Counted from the first letter of the stretch, positions 24,633 to 33,880 are shown. The stretch is 64,000 nt of DNA from an uncultured Allomuricauda sp. (GCF_947499695.1 NZ_CANMPQ010000001.1:1054001-1118000), one strand, 5' to 3'. Made by a program: numbers and translations. The notes: generated by a model not told the origin, from the sequence alone.

Positions 24633-24658
24633 GACGACACATATCGAATTTTGTTACA
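24633..24658 (-). promoter_or_regulatory. ECF-type promoter of the sigma operon
   Basis: Minus strand: TGTAAC (24658-24653), 16 bases, CGTC (24636-24633). TGTAAC/CGTC is the usual -35/-10 pair of autoregulated ECF promoters and differs from the TTTG/TAnnTTTG promoters elsewhere here. The predicted start near 24625 gives a leader of about 43 bases. Confidence 0.6.
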
Positions 24659-24663
24659 AAAAG

Positions 24664-24694
24664 TTTGTATTCTCCTGATATGTATCTATTTTGT
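24664..24694 (+). promoter_or_regulatory. Probable housekeeping promoter of the S41 protease gene
   Basis: TTTG at 24664-24667, 19 bases, TATTTTG at 24687-24693: close to TTTG-N19-TAnnTTTG with one base missing in the -7 box. The leader would be about 90 bases. It lies next to the divergent ECF promoter. Confidence 0.45.
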
Positions 24695-24793
24695 GAGTTC
24701 AATTTGTAAGAATTTAGAAAATTATACCACATAAATACTATGTTTTCCTGTTTATATGGAATGATAATTGATGGTTCTTATTAAAATTTAGCT

Positions 24794-26260
24794 ATGAAAA
24801 AATTACTTTTCCCCCTTGCTGCCTTGTTATTTATTGCTTGTTCCAGTGATGATGACAATGGCATCCAAAATCCTAATCCAGACCCGCCTACTACCACACT
24901 AGAGGAGCTCCAAGCACAAAACTTTATGTGGGGCGCCATGAATCTATGGTATTTTTGGCAGGCTGAGGTTCCGGATTTGGCCGACGACCGATTTGCCAAT
25001 GATGAAGAATACACCGCTTTTTTGGCCGCAACGGAAAACCCTTCGGACTTCTTTTTTGATGTGCTTTTGTTCAATGAAGATCGTTTTAGTTTTCTAAACG
25101 ATGACTATACCGAACTGGTCAGCAATTTATCCGGAGTTTCAAAAAGCAACGGCCTCGAATTTGGGCTTGTACAATTTTCTGGAAGCAATGATTTGTTTGG
25201 ATATGTTCAATATATAGTTCCTAATTCCGATGCATCTACCAAATCTATACAACGTGGAGATATTTTCACCCGGGTAGATGGACAACAATTGACTATTAGC
25301 AATTATAGAGATTTATTGTTTGGCAGTAATGATACATATACATTGGGACTGGCTGACATAGCTGGTGGCACCATTACGGATAATAGTACGGAAGTTAGTT
25401 TGACAAAGATTGAAAATCAGGTAGAAGATCCAATTCTTGTAGCCGAAACTTTGGAAGTCAACGGGACCAAGATAGCTTACTTGATGTACAACCGCTTTTT
25501 AAGAAATTTTGATGAGCAGCTTAACGCCGCTTTCGGTCAATTTGTAGCTGATGGAGCCACAGAATTAGTACTCGACATGAGATACAATCCTGGAGGTTCT
25601 GTAAATACTTCTCGCCTTTTGGCAAGTATGGTTCATAGCACTGACACGGATAAGCTTTACATCCGTCAACGTTGGAACAGTAAAATACAGGCTCAGTTGA
25701 GCACGGCGCAATTGGAAGACTATTTTGCAAATACCACCGGTACAAGTGCGGTTAATTCTTTGAACTTGAACAAGGTCTACATTCTGGCCACGAATGGTTC
25801 GGCTTCTGCCAGCGAATTGGTCATGAATGGTTTAGCTCCTTATGTCGATGTAGTGCACATTGGAGAGACCACACGTGGAAAAAATGAGTTCTCCATCACC
25901 TTGGTTGATGATCGAGACAATGGATTTATTTATGATAGTGATCGCGAGGATCAAATCAATCCCAATAACAGTTGGGGAATTCAACCTTTGGTAGGAAGAA
26001 ATGAAAATGCAGATGGATTTTTTGATTATACAGATGGTTTAGCACCGGATATTGTCCTAGAGGAAGATTTGGAAAATTTAGGTATACTTGGTGATGTGAA
26101 TGAGCCTTTGCTCGCAAGAGCTATTCAAGAAATTACGGGTGTTACCACCAAACAAAGCTTTGCTGTGCAAATGCCCGCTAAAATGTTCACAAGTTCTAGA
26201 ATTGAGACTTCTACAAAGGATATGATGTATTTGGATAAACCCTTGCGTTTGAACCAATAA
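24794..26260 (+). CDS. S41 family peptidase lipoprotein
   Basis: 488 residues. Lipoprotein signal with LFIACSSDDD and a Pro/Asn linker. A helical N-terminal region (MNLWYFWQAEVPDL) is followed by a PDZ domain (SIQRGDIFTRVDGQQLT) and the S41 core: LVLDMRYNPGGSVNT, VYILATNGSASASELVMNGL with nucleophile Ser, and ETTRGKNEF with the general-base Lys. The asp-rich SSDDD after the lipid Cys could affect sorting to the cell surface; that is inference. The gene ends at a strong terminator. Confidence 0.9.
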   Translation: MKKLLFPLAALLFIACSSDDDNGIQNPNPDPPTTTLEELQAQNFMWGAMNLWYFWQAEVPDLADDRFANDEEYTAFLAATENPSDFFFDVLLFNEDRFSFLNDDYTELVSNLSGVSKSNGLEFGLVQFSGSNDLFGYVQYIVPNSDASTKSIQRGDIFTRVDGQQLTISNYRDLLFGSNDTYTLGLADIAGGTITDNSTEVSLTKIENQVEDPILVAETLEVNGTKIAYLMYNRFLRNFDEQLNAAFGQFVADGATELVLDMRYNPGGSVNTSRLLASMVHSTDTDKLYIRQRWNSKIQAQLSTAQLEDYFANTTGTSAVNSLNLNKVYILATNGSASASELVMNGLAPYVDVVHIGETTRGKNEFSITLVDDRDNGFIYDSDREDQINPNNSWGIQPLVGRNENADGFFDYTDGLAPDIVLEEDLENLGILGDVNEPLLARAIQEITGVTTKQSFAVQMPAKMFTSSRIETSTKDMMYLDKPLRLNQ

Positions 26261-26282
26261 AAACAATCCTAAAACAACTATA

Positions 26283-26313
26283 AAAGCGGCCCAAAAGGTC
26301 GCTTTCTTTTTTT
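26283..26313 (+). terminator. Rho-independent terminator after the S41 gene
   Basis: AAAGCGGCC-CAAAA-GGTCGCTTT forms a 9-bp stem with one G:U pair, followed by CTTTTTTT. It lies 22 bp after the stop codon and just before the convergent cobalamin-binding protein gene. Confidence 0.88.
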
Positions 26314-26327
26314 GTATTTCTTATGGT

Positions 26328-27269
26328 TTATCCTTTTACCACTTTGGCCATGTCGACATGTCTATATTTTTTAGATAGCTTTTCCGGAACCTGGAAAACT
26401 TCCGGGTGAAAAAGACCTGCTAGCACCTCAATTCCGTTGACTAACGTATTGGCCGAGGATTGTGTAAACATATCAAAGTCAGCTATAAAAACAGCATTAT
26501 CTTGAACGGCTTTAAGACTGTTCCAACCGACCTTTTCTGTAAGTATATCTAATTCCTCCAAGGTTCGCTCTACGGTAAACCCACAGGGAGCAATCACCAA
26601 AACTTCTGGATTGTATTTCACAATTTTTTCCCATTGGGTCACAATACTATCCCCTGAAGGATTGGAAAGCATATCTACACCACCTGCATATGCAATCTGA
26701 TGGGGAATCCAGTGTCCACAATTAAAAATAGGATCCAGCCATTCCATTAGCATAATACGTTTAGGTAATGCTTTGGCCACTCTTAACTTATCCACAACCG
26801 CATCAATCCGTTTATGCAATCTAGTCAAATAAGCATAGGCAACCTCTTCCCTACCCAAAGCTTTGGCAATGGTTACTGCAGATTGAAAAACATCTTCCAA
26901 AGATTCAGGACTAATGGAAATCAATTCTGGTTGTTTTTCCAAATTGGCTACTGCAGCGGCAGTGCATGCGGTGTCTATTTGGCAGATATCACACATATCC
27001 TGCGTAAAGATGATATCGGGAGCTATTTCTTCCAAAAGCTGTTCATCCACATAGTACAAATCCTTCCCCTGATGTTTACTCGCTGAAAAAAGGGCATCTA
27101 TCTCAATACTAGATAAGTTTTTACCCTCCAGTACGCAGCGTACTACTGGCTTTTTCTCCCTTAAAGCTTGTTCTGGACATTCAAAAGTGATGCCATGCAA
27201 ATGCTCTTCGAATCCCATATCGTAGAGCATTTGGGTCACAGCCGGTAAAAATGAACACACCCTTAGCAT
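26328..27269 (-). CDS. Signal-less cobalamin-binding (BtuF-like) protein
   Basis: 313 residues with the helical-backbone binding-protein fold of BtuF: MLRVCSFLPAVTQMLYDMGFEEHLHGITFECP, then IAPDIIFTQDMCDIC, MEWLDPIFNCGHWIPHQIAYAGGVDML, and KYNPEVLVIAPCGF. No signal peptide or lipobox is visible, so it may stay in the cytoplasm. It has an unusual Cys set at 93, 96 and 102 (CDIC plus Cys102). It lies 17 bp after the riboswitch-controlled receptor gene, so a corrinoid role is likely. Confidence 0.78.
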   Translation of the reverse strand: MLRVCSFLPAVTQMLYDMGFEEHLHGITFECPEQALREKKPVVRCVLEGKNLSSIEIDALFSASKHQGKDLYYVDEQLLEEIAPDIIFTQDMCDICQIDTACTAAAVANLEKQPELISISPESLEDVFQSAVTIAKALGREEVAYAYLTRLHKRIDAVVDKLRVAKALPKRIMLMEWLDPIFNCGHWIPHQIAYAGGVDMLSNPSGDSIVTQWEKIVKYNPEVLVIAPCGFTVERTLEELDILTEKVGWNSLKAVQDNAVFIADFDMFTQSSANTLVNGIEVLAGLFHPEVFQVPEKLSKKYRHVDMAKVVKG

Positions 27270-27286
27270 GGCATCAAGTTATTGAA

Positions 27287-29149
27287 TTATAAGGTCAAAC
27301 TAAACCCTGCGTTTACATTTCTTCCTTGGGTTGTGAAGCCAATTACTTCAACATATTCTTCATTCAACAGGTTATTGGCATTTAAGAAAACCTTCAACTT
27401 GTTAGGTTTCAATTCGTGTTCCACATAGAAATTCACCAATGAAAAGGTATCCAAAGCTACATCGGTAAAGGTGCTAAAATCAGTATCAAATCGTTCACCC
27501 GTATAGGCGTAGCTTATTGAAACACCAGTAGTTTCACAGACTTGATAGTTCAATGCTAAATTCATCTTATGTTTTGGGATTCGGATGGCGTTATCGCCTT
27601 TACGTTCAGTGAACGTATAATTAGCGTCAACCGTAAAATCTTGTGAAGGTTTCCATGATGCCTCAACTTCCACTCCATTGGCATCTATTTCGTTGGCTAC
27701 ATTTATACTGGTGAAGTTTTGATCAAAACCGATGGTGTTTTTCTCATTTCGGTCAAAGTACAGCGCACTTAAACGGACCTTATCATTCACGAAGTATTCA
27801 ACACCACCTTCGATAGTTCTGTTTTCCTCAGGTTCCAAATCAGGATTAGCCCCAAAATCACCAAACAATTGAATCAAATTTGGAGTGATATAAGATGTGG
27901 CATAAGACCCCAACAACTTTATATACCCATTGTCAGTTGTCAAAGCATAAGACGGGTTAACATTATACACCAAATGATTCCCATATTCTGAATGGGTATT
28001 GAATCGAACCCCGGTATTCAAATTGAATCCGAAATCGGATACATACACCACATTGGCGTAAGGATCTAGAATGGTAAAATCAGCTTCACTGCTAAAAACA
28101 GCCTCGTCTTTAATATAGTTTACCCCTAAAATGGTGTGCCATTTACCATCAAATACATATTTATTGTAAAAATCAAGAACTAGATTCTTTCCATCGGAAA
28201 TACTCTCACCAAACGTGCTCTCAGAATCGGTTTCGTAATCGGTATAGGCCGAATTTATATGAATAGAACCCTTGTTATATTTGAAGGATGACGAAATTCC
28301 TACTCTATCCTGGCGTACTTTAGCGCGATTGGGAGCTTCTGCCAACGAAGCATCAAATTCAGTGTCATATTTGGTTTGATTCCCAAAAATCGATACTTCA
28401 AAATTGTCCGAGAACTGATATCCAAGCTTTAGATTTGTGCTAAAATGTGAAAATGTATCTTCCTCATTTTCTGGTGTAACCGCTGCCGAAAGTCCACTTG
28501 AATATCTATTGGAAAAAGCTGCGTTGTACGAGAATTTGTTAAGCGTACCATTTACCGAAACTGCATTGCCGAAACTCGCCAAGTTATAATTTTGGTCATC
28601 CGCAGTTTGATTAGTCCCGATTGTTGATTGCACATTCGCCGCGATCTTCTCCCTTGAACTCTTCTTTGTTGTAATGTTGATTACAGCCGTAGCTGCATTG
28701 GTTCCGTAAAGTGTACTGGCCGCCCCTTTAATAATTTCAATGGATTCGACATCAGCTGCGGAGAGTAATCTTAAATCATATTCTTGAGAAAATGAAGATG
28801 GGTCCGAAACTCGAACCCCGTCAATGATGACCAACGCTTGTCGGCCTCTTCCTCCTCGAACAAAAACACCGAATACTGAGCCATCGCGCCCACGACTACC
28901 GGTAATTTCAATACCACTTTTCGTATTGATGATTTCAGTGATAGTCTTTCCTTGATTCCTTTCCAGTTCGTCAGTAGAAATCTTTATAACCGTTTTACCT
29001 GAATTTTCCCGTTTCAACTGAAACCGGGAGTCACTCACAACCACTTCTTGCAGTTGCTGCACTTTGACAGAGTCTTGTTGCGATTCCTGCGCAAATAGGC
29101 CCTGACCCGCTGCAAGAGCGGCACATAACAATAGATAATTTTTTTTCAT
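27287..29149 (-). CDS. btuB: TonB-dependent outer-membrane cobalamin receptor (BtuB-like)
   Basis: 620 residues, the length of BtuB. Signal peptide MKKNYLLLCAALAAGQGLFAQ, TonB-box/plug region (VVVSDSRFQLKRENSGKTVIKI, GIEITGSRGRDGSVFGVFVRGGRGRQALVIIDGVRVSDP, SIEIIKGAASTLYGTNAATAVINITTKK), then a beta barrel ending in aromatic-rich GRNVNAGFSLTL. The frame is open to 29392, but that part is the cobalamin riboswitch, so ATG 29149 is the start. Expression should be shut off by B12. Confidence 0.93.
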   Translation of the reverse strand: MKKNYLLLCAALAAGQGLFAQESQQDSVKVQQLQEVVVSDSRFQLKRENSGKTVIKISTDELERNQGKTITEIINTKSGIEITGSRGRDGSVFGVFVRGGRGRQALVIIDGVRVSDPSSFSQEYDLRLLSAADVESIEIIKGAASTLYGTNAATAVINITTKKSSREKIAANVQSTIGTNQTADDQNYNLASFGNAVSVNGTLNKFSYNAAFSNRYSSGLSAAVTPENEEDTFSHFSTNLKLGYQFSDNFEVSIFGNQTKYDTEFDASLAEAPNRAKVRQDRVGISSSFKYNKGSIHINSAYTDYETDSESTFGESISDGKNLVLDFYNKYVFDGKWHTILGVNYIKDEAVFSSEADFTILDPYANVVYVSDFGFNLNTGVRFNTHSEYGNHLVYNVNPSYALTTDNGYIKLLGSYATSYITPNLIQLFGDFGANPDLEPEENRTIEGGVEYFVNDKVRLSALYFDRNEKNTIGFDQNFTSINVANEIDANGVEVEASWKPSQDFTVDANYTFTERKGDNAIRIPKHKMNLALNYQVCETTGVSISYAYTGERFDTDFSTFTDVALDTFSLVNFYVEHELKPNKLKVFLNANNLLNEEYVEVIGFTTQGRNVNAGFSLTL

Positions 29150-29236
29150 TTCGTTTAAGTGAATAAACGGGAGAATAGTATGCTGTCCCATACGTAAACC
29201 TTTATCCCGAAAGTTTAACAATGTTTGTTTGAATTT

Positions 29237-29405
29237 GGCAGGTCTCCTGACTTGCGTCTTGCACACTACCTTCCCGTCCAAAGGACAGTGGTTTTGAAGT
29301 TGCGGCAAGCACCTCCTCGTTATCGATATTCCAAAAACATCAACGCCAATTTGGCTCAGCTTACAGTTGCGGGAACAGTTCCGGATTCGCACCGGATTCC
29401 CTTTT
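29237..29405 (-). promoter_or_regulatory. Cobalamin riboswitch
   Basis: Minus strand: GGGAATCCGGTGCGAATCCG, then GGAACTGTTCCCGCAACTGTAAGC, a variable arm, GGAAGGTAGTGTGCAAGACG, and finally AGTCAGGAGACCTGCC (29252-29237). These are the conserved blocks of the AdoCbl-class aptamer, including the B12-box region. It lies 88 bp upstream of the receptor start. A 6-bp hairpin (TGCGAA/TTCGCA, 29411-29428) precedes it. Binding of adenosylcobalamin should reduce btuB expression. Confidence 0.95.
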
Positions 29406-29474
29406 AATCATGCGAAAAAAGCTTCGCACAAACCAAAATTCGGAACGAAAGTAATCATTCTGTTTAATCTTTTT

Positions 29475-29502
29475 TTGAAAAAGTTAAATAATCTTACATT
29501 TG
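29475..29502 (+). promoter_or_regulatory. Possible promoter of btuFCD
   Basis: TACATTTG (29495-29502) is a perfect -7 box with TTG (29475-29477) 17 bases upstream, a spacer shorter than usual. It would start transcription at about the btuF ATG (29507), giving a leaderless message. There is no riboswitch on this strand. Confidence 0.35.
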
Positions 29503-29506
29503 ATGC

Positions 29507-30664
29507 ATGTCAAAAAAAATCCTATCCACCCTTATTTTTGGGGCTTTGTTCCTCGCTTTGCTTTCGTCTTGTGCAGAAAAAAAGAAATCACTCCCGGTTG
29601 AACAATCTTCTACACAATCCCACCTAAGCCATGCAACCGGTTTTACTATAGAGCAGAATGGAGATATTACAGTTATCAAAGTTACCTCTCCATGGCCAGG
29701 AGCGAAGACCGATTTTACCTATGCGCTGATTCCAAGAAATAAGTTAGCCTCCATAACCATTCCCAGAGATGCTTATGATGCGATTGTAGCGACACCGGTG
29801 CAAAATATGGTAATCACTTCGACTACACATATTCCTGCATTGGAATCTTTAGGTGTTCTAAATGTTGTTTCTGGCTTCCCCAATACGGATTTAATTTCAT
29901 CTCCAGCCACCAGAAAACGTATTCAAGATGGACAAATCAAAGAGTTGGGCACCAATGAGGGCATAAATACTGAAGTAGTTTTGGAATTGAATCCAGAAGT
30001 TATCATGGGTTTTGGCATCAACGATACCAATAAGGCCTATGAGACCATAGAACGTTCTGGGATTCCTATTGTTTATAATGGGGATTGGACGGAACAAACT
30101 CCTTTAGGTAAGGCAGAATGGATTAAATTTTTTGCCCCTTTCTTTCATAAAGAAGTGAAAGCCGACAGTATTTTCAGGAATATTGAAACTTCCTATAAAG
30201 AAGCCAAGCTTTTAACCAAAAAAGTAACCCAAAAACCGACAGTACTTACCGGTGGGTTATATAAAGATGTTTGGTATGTGACCGGTGGAAACAGTTGGAT
30301 GGCCCAATTTCTAAAAGATGCCAATGCCAATTACTTATGGGCTGATACAGACAATACAGGAAGTATAGGATTGAGTCTGGAAGCCGTTTTAGAAAAAGGT
30401 CAGCAAGCTGATTTTTGGTTCAATCCGTCATTGCATTCCAGCTATGAGGAATTGCAACAGGCCAACGCCCATTACGAACAGTTTGAAGCTTTTGCAGCCA
30501 AAAAGGTATTCTCCAACGCGGTTAAAAAAGGGGCTACTGGCGGACTGTTGTTTTATGAATTGGCACCACAGCGTCCAGATCTTGTTTTAAAAGACTTGAT
30601 TTCGATTCTGCATCCAGAGCTTTTGACGGATTACCAACCCCATTTTTACATGCCGCTGCACTAA
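29507..30664 (+). CDS. btuF: B12 ABC transporter substrate-binding lipoprotein (BtuF-like)
   Basis: 385 residues. Lipoprotein signal MSKKILSTLIFGALFLALLSSC. Periplasmic binding protein of the FecB/BtuF type: ITIPRDAYDAIVATPVQNMVITSTTHIPALESLGVLNVVSGF, then a connecting helix and VLTGGLYKDVWYVTGGNSWMAQFLKDANANYLW. It is followed directly by permease and ATPase genes and is divergent from the riboswitch/receptor unit, which indicates cobalamin over iron-siderophore uptake. Confidence 0.88.
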   Translation: MSKKILSTLIFGALFLALLSSCAEKKKSLPVEQSSTQSHLSHATGFTIEQNGDITVIKVTSPWPGAKTDFTYALIPRNKLASITIPRDAYDAIVATPVQNMVITSTTHIPALESLGVLNVVSGFPNTDLISSPATRKRIQDGQIKELGTNEGINTEVVLELNPEVIMGFGINDTNKAYETIERSGIPIVYNGDWTEQTPLGKAEWIKFFAPFFHKEVKADSIFRNIETSYKEAKLLTKKVTQKPTVLTGGLYKDVWYVTGGNSWMAQFLKDANANYLWADTDNTGSIGLSLEAVLEKGQQADFWFNPSLHSSYEELQQANAHYEQFEAFAAKKVFSNAVKKGATGGLLFYELAPQRPDLVLKDLISILHPELLTDYQPHFYMPLH

Positions 30665-31696
30665 ATGCATTCACTGAAGTCATATCGTATCTCCTTTGCG
30701 CTAATCTCATTGGCCTTATGTTTCGCATGGTTACTGAATATTAGTTCTGGGTCGGTTCAAATCCCATTTGATGCCTTGCTCTCTGTTCTACTTGGGTCTA
30801 CCGCGGAAATAGATTCTTGGAACTACATTATCTGGAATTATCGAATTCCAAAAGCTTTTACGGCTGTTTTGGTCGGAGGCGGACTGTCCATCAGCGGTTT
30901 GTTAATGCAAACCTTGTTTCGGAACCCTTTAGCTGGACCTTTTGTGTTGGGAATCAGTTCAGGAGCTAGTTTAGGTGCCGCTTTGATTTTAATGGGAGCT
31001 ACACTAATTGCAGGAGTTTCATCCTTTACCTTTATCAACGATATCTCCATGGCTGTCGCAGCAAGTTTAGGTAGTTTTTTGGTGTTGATGGTGGTCATGC
31101 TTGTCGCAAATAGAGTAAAAGATACCATGGCGTTACTTATTATCGGTTTAATGTTCGGTAGTATCACCGCAGCTCTGGTGAGTGTATTGGCGTATTTTTC
31201 CAGTGCGGAGGATTTGCAGCGCTATATTTTTTGGTCATTTGGAAGCGTTGGAAATCTTTCAGGTCAGCAAGTGATGCTGTTAAGCGGGGTTGTTTTGCTT
31301 GGATTGCTTTTGAGCGTCCTATCCATTAAAAAATTGAACGCCTTTTTATTAGGAGAAAACTACGCCCAAAGCTTGGGGGTATCCTTAAAAAAATCAAGAT
31401 TGATTATTATTATCGCAACAGGAATACTTGCTGGAGGGATAACTGCATTTGCAGGACCTATAGCTTTTATTGGCCTAGCGGTGCCACACCTTACCCGACA
31501 GATTTTTGATACCATGGAACATCGAGTCCTGATTCCTGCCGTATTCCTCTATGGCTCCATCTTAATGTTGTTGTGTGATACTATAGCCCAATTGCCTAAT
31601 TCAGCCAATGTGTTGCCAATAAATGCTATTACCTCTTTAGTAGGAGCACCCGTGGTCATTTGGTTGTTGGTCAGAAAACGTAAAATGCTGTTTTAA
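30665..31696 (+). CDS. btuC: B12 ABC transporter permease (FecCD/BtuC family)
   Basis: 343 residues with about ten membrane helices. FecCD signatures are present: IWNYRIPKAFTAVLVGGGLSISGLLMQTLFRNPLAGPFVLGISSGASLGAAL near the start and GPIAFIGLAVPHLTRQIF toward the end (coupling-helix region). The ATG is 1 bp after the btuF stop, and the stop overlaps the btuD ATG (TAATG), so the three genes are translationally coupled. It moves cobalamin across the inner membrane. Confidence 0.92.
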   Translation: MHSLKSYRISFALISLALCFAWLLNISSGSVQIPFDALLSVLLGSTAEIDSWNYIIWNYRIPKAFTAVLVGGGLSISGLLMQTLFRNPLAGPFVLGISSGASLGAALILMGATLIAGVSSFTFINDISMAVAASLGSFLVLMVVMLVANRVKDTMALLIIGLMFGSITAALVSVLAYFSSAEDLQRYIFWSFGSVGNLSGQQVMLLSGVVLLGLLLSVLSIKKLNAFLLGENYAQSLGVSLKKSRLIIIIATGILAGGITAFAGPIAFIGLAVPHLTRQIFDTMEHRVLIPAVFLYGSILMLLCDTIAQLPNSANVLPINAITSLVGAPVVIWLLVRKRKMLF

Positions 31697-32475
31697 TGTC
31701 CGAACTGAAGAAACATAGCATCACTGTTAAAAACCTAATCGTAGGTTATAAAAATAAAACTGTTGCGGACAACATCAACTTCGCTATAGAACCCGGTCAA
31801 CTATGTGGCATTGTAGGTGTAAATGGAATTGGCAAATCTACACTGCTCCGTACACTTGGTAAACTTCAACCTAAATTGTCCGGTGAAATTGCAATTGAAG
31901 GAAAGGCGTTGGAACTAAATTCTTCTTTTGAATTGGCCAAAATCCTGAGTTTTGTACTCACCGAACAGCCAGCTTCCAAAAATTTAACGGTACAGGAATT
32001 GATTGCGCTGGGTAGACAGCCATATACCAATTGGATTGGCACTTTGACAAAAGAAGACAAGCAACAGGTTGAAGAAAGTTTGTCATCCTTTTTGTTGAAA
32101 GATTTACGAAATAATAAATGCCACGAGTTGAGCGACGGACAATTACAACGGGTATTGATTGCGCGCGCCATGGCCCAGGACACTCCTTTGATTCTCTTGG
32201 ACGAACCTACAACCCATTTAGATCTTTATCACAAGGTGCAGATTTTGAAATTGCTACAACAGTTGGCGCATGCCAAAAAGAAAACCATCCTTTTCACTAC
32301 TCATGAAATTGATTTGGCCATTCAACTCTGTGATAAAATTTTAATACTTGATGGCAGGGCAAATCCTATTGGAACACCCAAAGAGTTGATTGAGCAAAAT
32401 TATTTTGACCAATTGTTCCCTTCTGAAATGGTTCAATTTGATGCCAAAACAGGTTCTTTTAAAGTGAATAAGTAA
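31696..32475 (+). CDS. btuD: B12 ABC transporter ATP-binding protein
   Basis: 259 residues: Walker A GVNGIGKSTLLRTL, Q-loop near LTEQPASKNL, signature LSDGQLQRVLIARAMAQ, Walker B LILLDEPTTHLD and switch His in FTTHEIDLA. The signature has D in place of the usual first G (LSDGQ), seen in some FecE/BtuD ATPases. It pairs with the BtuC-like permease encoded just before it. Confidence 0.92.
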   Translation: MSELKKHSITVKNLIVGYKNKTVADNINFAIEPGQLCGIVGVNGIGKSTLLRTLGKLQPKLSGEIAIEGKALELNSSFELAKILSFVLTEQPASKNLTVQELIALGRQPYTNWIGTLTKEDKQQVEESLSSFLLKDLRNNKCHELSDGQLQRVLIARAMAQDTPLILLDEPTTHLDLYHKVQILKLLQQLAHAKKKTILFTTHEIDLAIQLCDKILILDGRANPIGTPKELIEQNYFDQLFPSEMVQFDAKTGSFKVNK

Positions 32476-32479
32476 CTTA

Positions 32480-32510
32480 AAATGTCATTCCTGCGAAAGA
32501 AGGAATCCAC
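32480..32510. repeat. REP-like TGTCATTCCTGCGAAAG element
   Basis: ATTCCT (32487-32492) and AGGAAT (32501-32506) form a small palindrome with TGTCATTCCTGCGA, a core often repeated between genes of Flavobacteriaceae (from memory). It sits between btuD and rmuC and may end the btu transcript weakly. Confidence 0.4.
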
Positions 32511-32536
32511 TATCTTTATCCGAATATTTGAATTTT

Positions 32537-33880
32537 ATGAGTAGCGAATTGACAATTTTGCTTGTTGGGGTTATTACCACAGTCATCGGCTTGTTTTTGG
32601 GCATGTATATCCAAAAATTAAAGACGAAATCCAACGAGAGTGTTTGGGAAGAAAGAGAACAACAACTAAATAGCACTGTCAAGTCTCTCAACGATAAATT
32701 GCTTTCTGGAGATGAAGAGAAAAAACAATTTCAAATAGAAAAGGAACAACAAAGCAATCAATTAGTGCGCTATCAGGCCGATTTGGAAAACTTGCAACGC
32801 GTCAATACCGAACAGAAAGAAGAAGTTGAAAAGCTTCAAGAAAAATTCACGAAAGAATTTGAAAATCTGGCCAATAAAATCCTTGATGAGAAGAGCACCA
32901 AGTTCACAGAACAGAATCAGAAGAACATCAAACAAATTTTAACTCCGCTACAGGAGAAGATTCAACTGTTTGAGAAAAAAGTAGAGGCTACGCAAAAAGA
33001 AAACATCAGTATACATTCCGCCTTAAAAGAGCAATTACTCAACCTGCAAAACCAAAACTTAAAGATTACCCAAGAGGCCGAAAATCTTACAAAAGCTTTG
33101 AAAGGCGATAGTAAAATGCAAGGGAATTGGGGAGAATTGGTCTTAGAACGTGTCCTTGAAAAGTCGGGGTTGGAAAAAGATCGTGAGTATAGTGTACAGC
33201 AAAGTTTTACCCTGGAAGATGGGGCTAGGGTGATGCCCGATGTCATCATTCACCTTCCAGACGGTAAAAAGATGGTGGTGGATTCAAAGGTTTCACTAAC
33301 CGACTATGAGCGATATACGAATGCGGATGAAGAACAAAGGGAAAAGCATCTGAAAGACCATATCAATTCGCTTAAAAAACATGTGGAGCAGCTTTCGGCC
33401 AAAAAGTATGAGGATTTGTACGAAATGGAAAGCCCTGACTTTGTACTGTTGTTCGTTCCTATAGAACCAGCATTTGCAGTAGCTATAAATAATGACAATT
33501 CACTTTACAATAAGGCCTTTGAGCAAAATATCGTAATTGTTACCCCTTCTACCCTATTGGCAACGCTCCGCACCATTGATACCATGTGGAGCAATGAGAA
33601 GCAGCAAAAAAACGCCATCGAAATTGCCCGTCAAGCTGGGGCTTTATACGACAAGTTTGAAGGGTTTGTCACTGATTTGACCAAAGTGGGCAAAAAAATG
33701 GACGAAGCAAAAACTGAATATCGTGGTGCTATGAACAAATTGGTAGAAGGTCGTGGCAACATTGTTACAAGTATAGAAAAGCTCAAAAAAATGGGGGCCA
33801 AAGCCAAAAAATCAATTCCAGAACCAGTTTTAAAACGAGCACAGGAAGACGATTTTGAAGAACCTAAACTTGAGCTCTAG
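32537..33880 (+). CDS. rmuC: DNA recombination protein RmuC
   Basis: 447 residues. An N-terminal membrane helix (TILLVGVITTVIGLFLGMYI) is followed by a long coiled coil rich in Glu/Lys/Gln (40-210) and the RmuC nuclease-like core: QGNWGELVLERVLEKSGL, VMPDVIIHLPDGKKMVVDSKVSLTDYERY, FVLLFVPIEPAFAVAI, VIVTPSTLLATLRTID. RmuC limits inversions between short repeats. The frame opens with a TTG three codons earlier, but ATG 32537 is preferred. Confidence 0.93.
   Translation: MSSELTILLVGVITTVIGLFLGMYIQKLKTKSNESVWEEREQQLNSTVKSLNDKLLSGDEEKKQFQIEKEQQSNQLVRYQADLENLQRVNTEQKEEVEKLQEKFTKEFENLANKILDEKSTKFTEQNQKNIKQILTPLQEKIQLFEKKVEATQKENISIHSALKEQLLNLQNQNLKITQEAENLTKALKGDSKMQGNWGELVLERVLEKSGLEKDREYSVQQSFTLEDGARVMPDVIIHLPDGKKMVVDSKVSLTDYERYTNADEEQREKHLKDHINSLKKHVEQLSAKKYEDLYEMESPDFVLLFVPIEPAFAVAINNDNSLYNKAFEQNIVIVTPSTLLATLRTIDTMWSNEKQQKNAIEIARQAGALYDKFEGFVTDLTKVGKKMDEAKTEYRGAMNKLVEGRGNIVTSIEKLKKMGAKAKKSIPEPVLKRAQEDDFEEPKLEL

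Noticed and set aside
29150..29392. 81-residue N-terminal extension of the TonB-dependent receptor reading frame
   Set aside because: This DNA is the cobalamin riboswitch; the signal peptide starts at ATG 29149.
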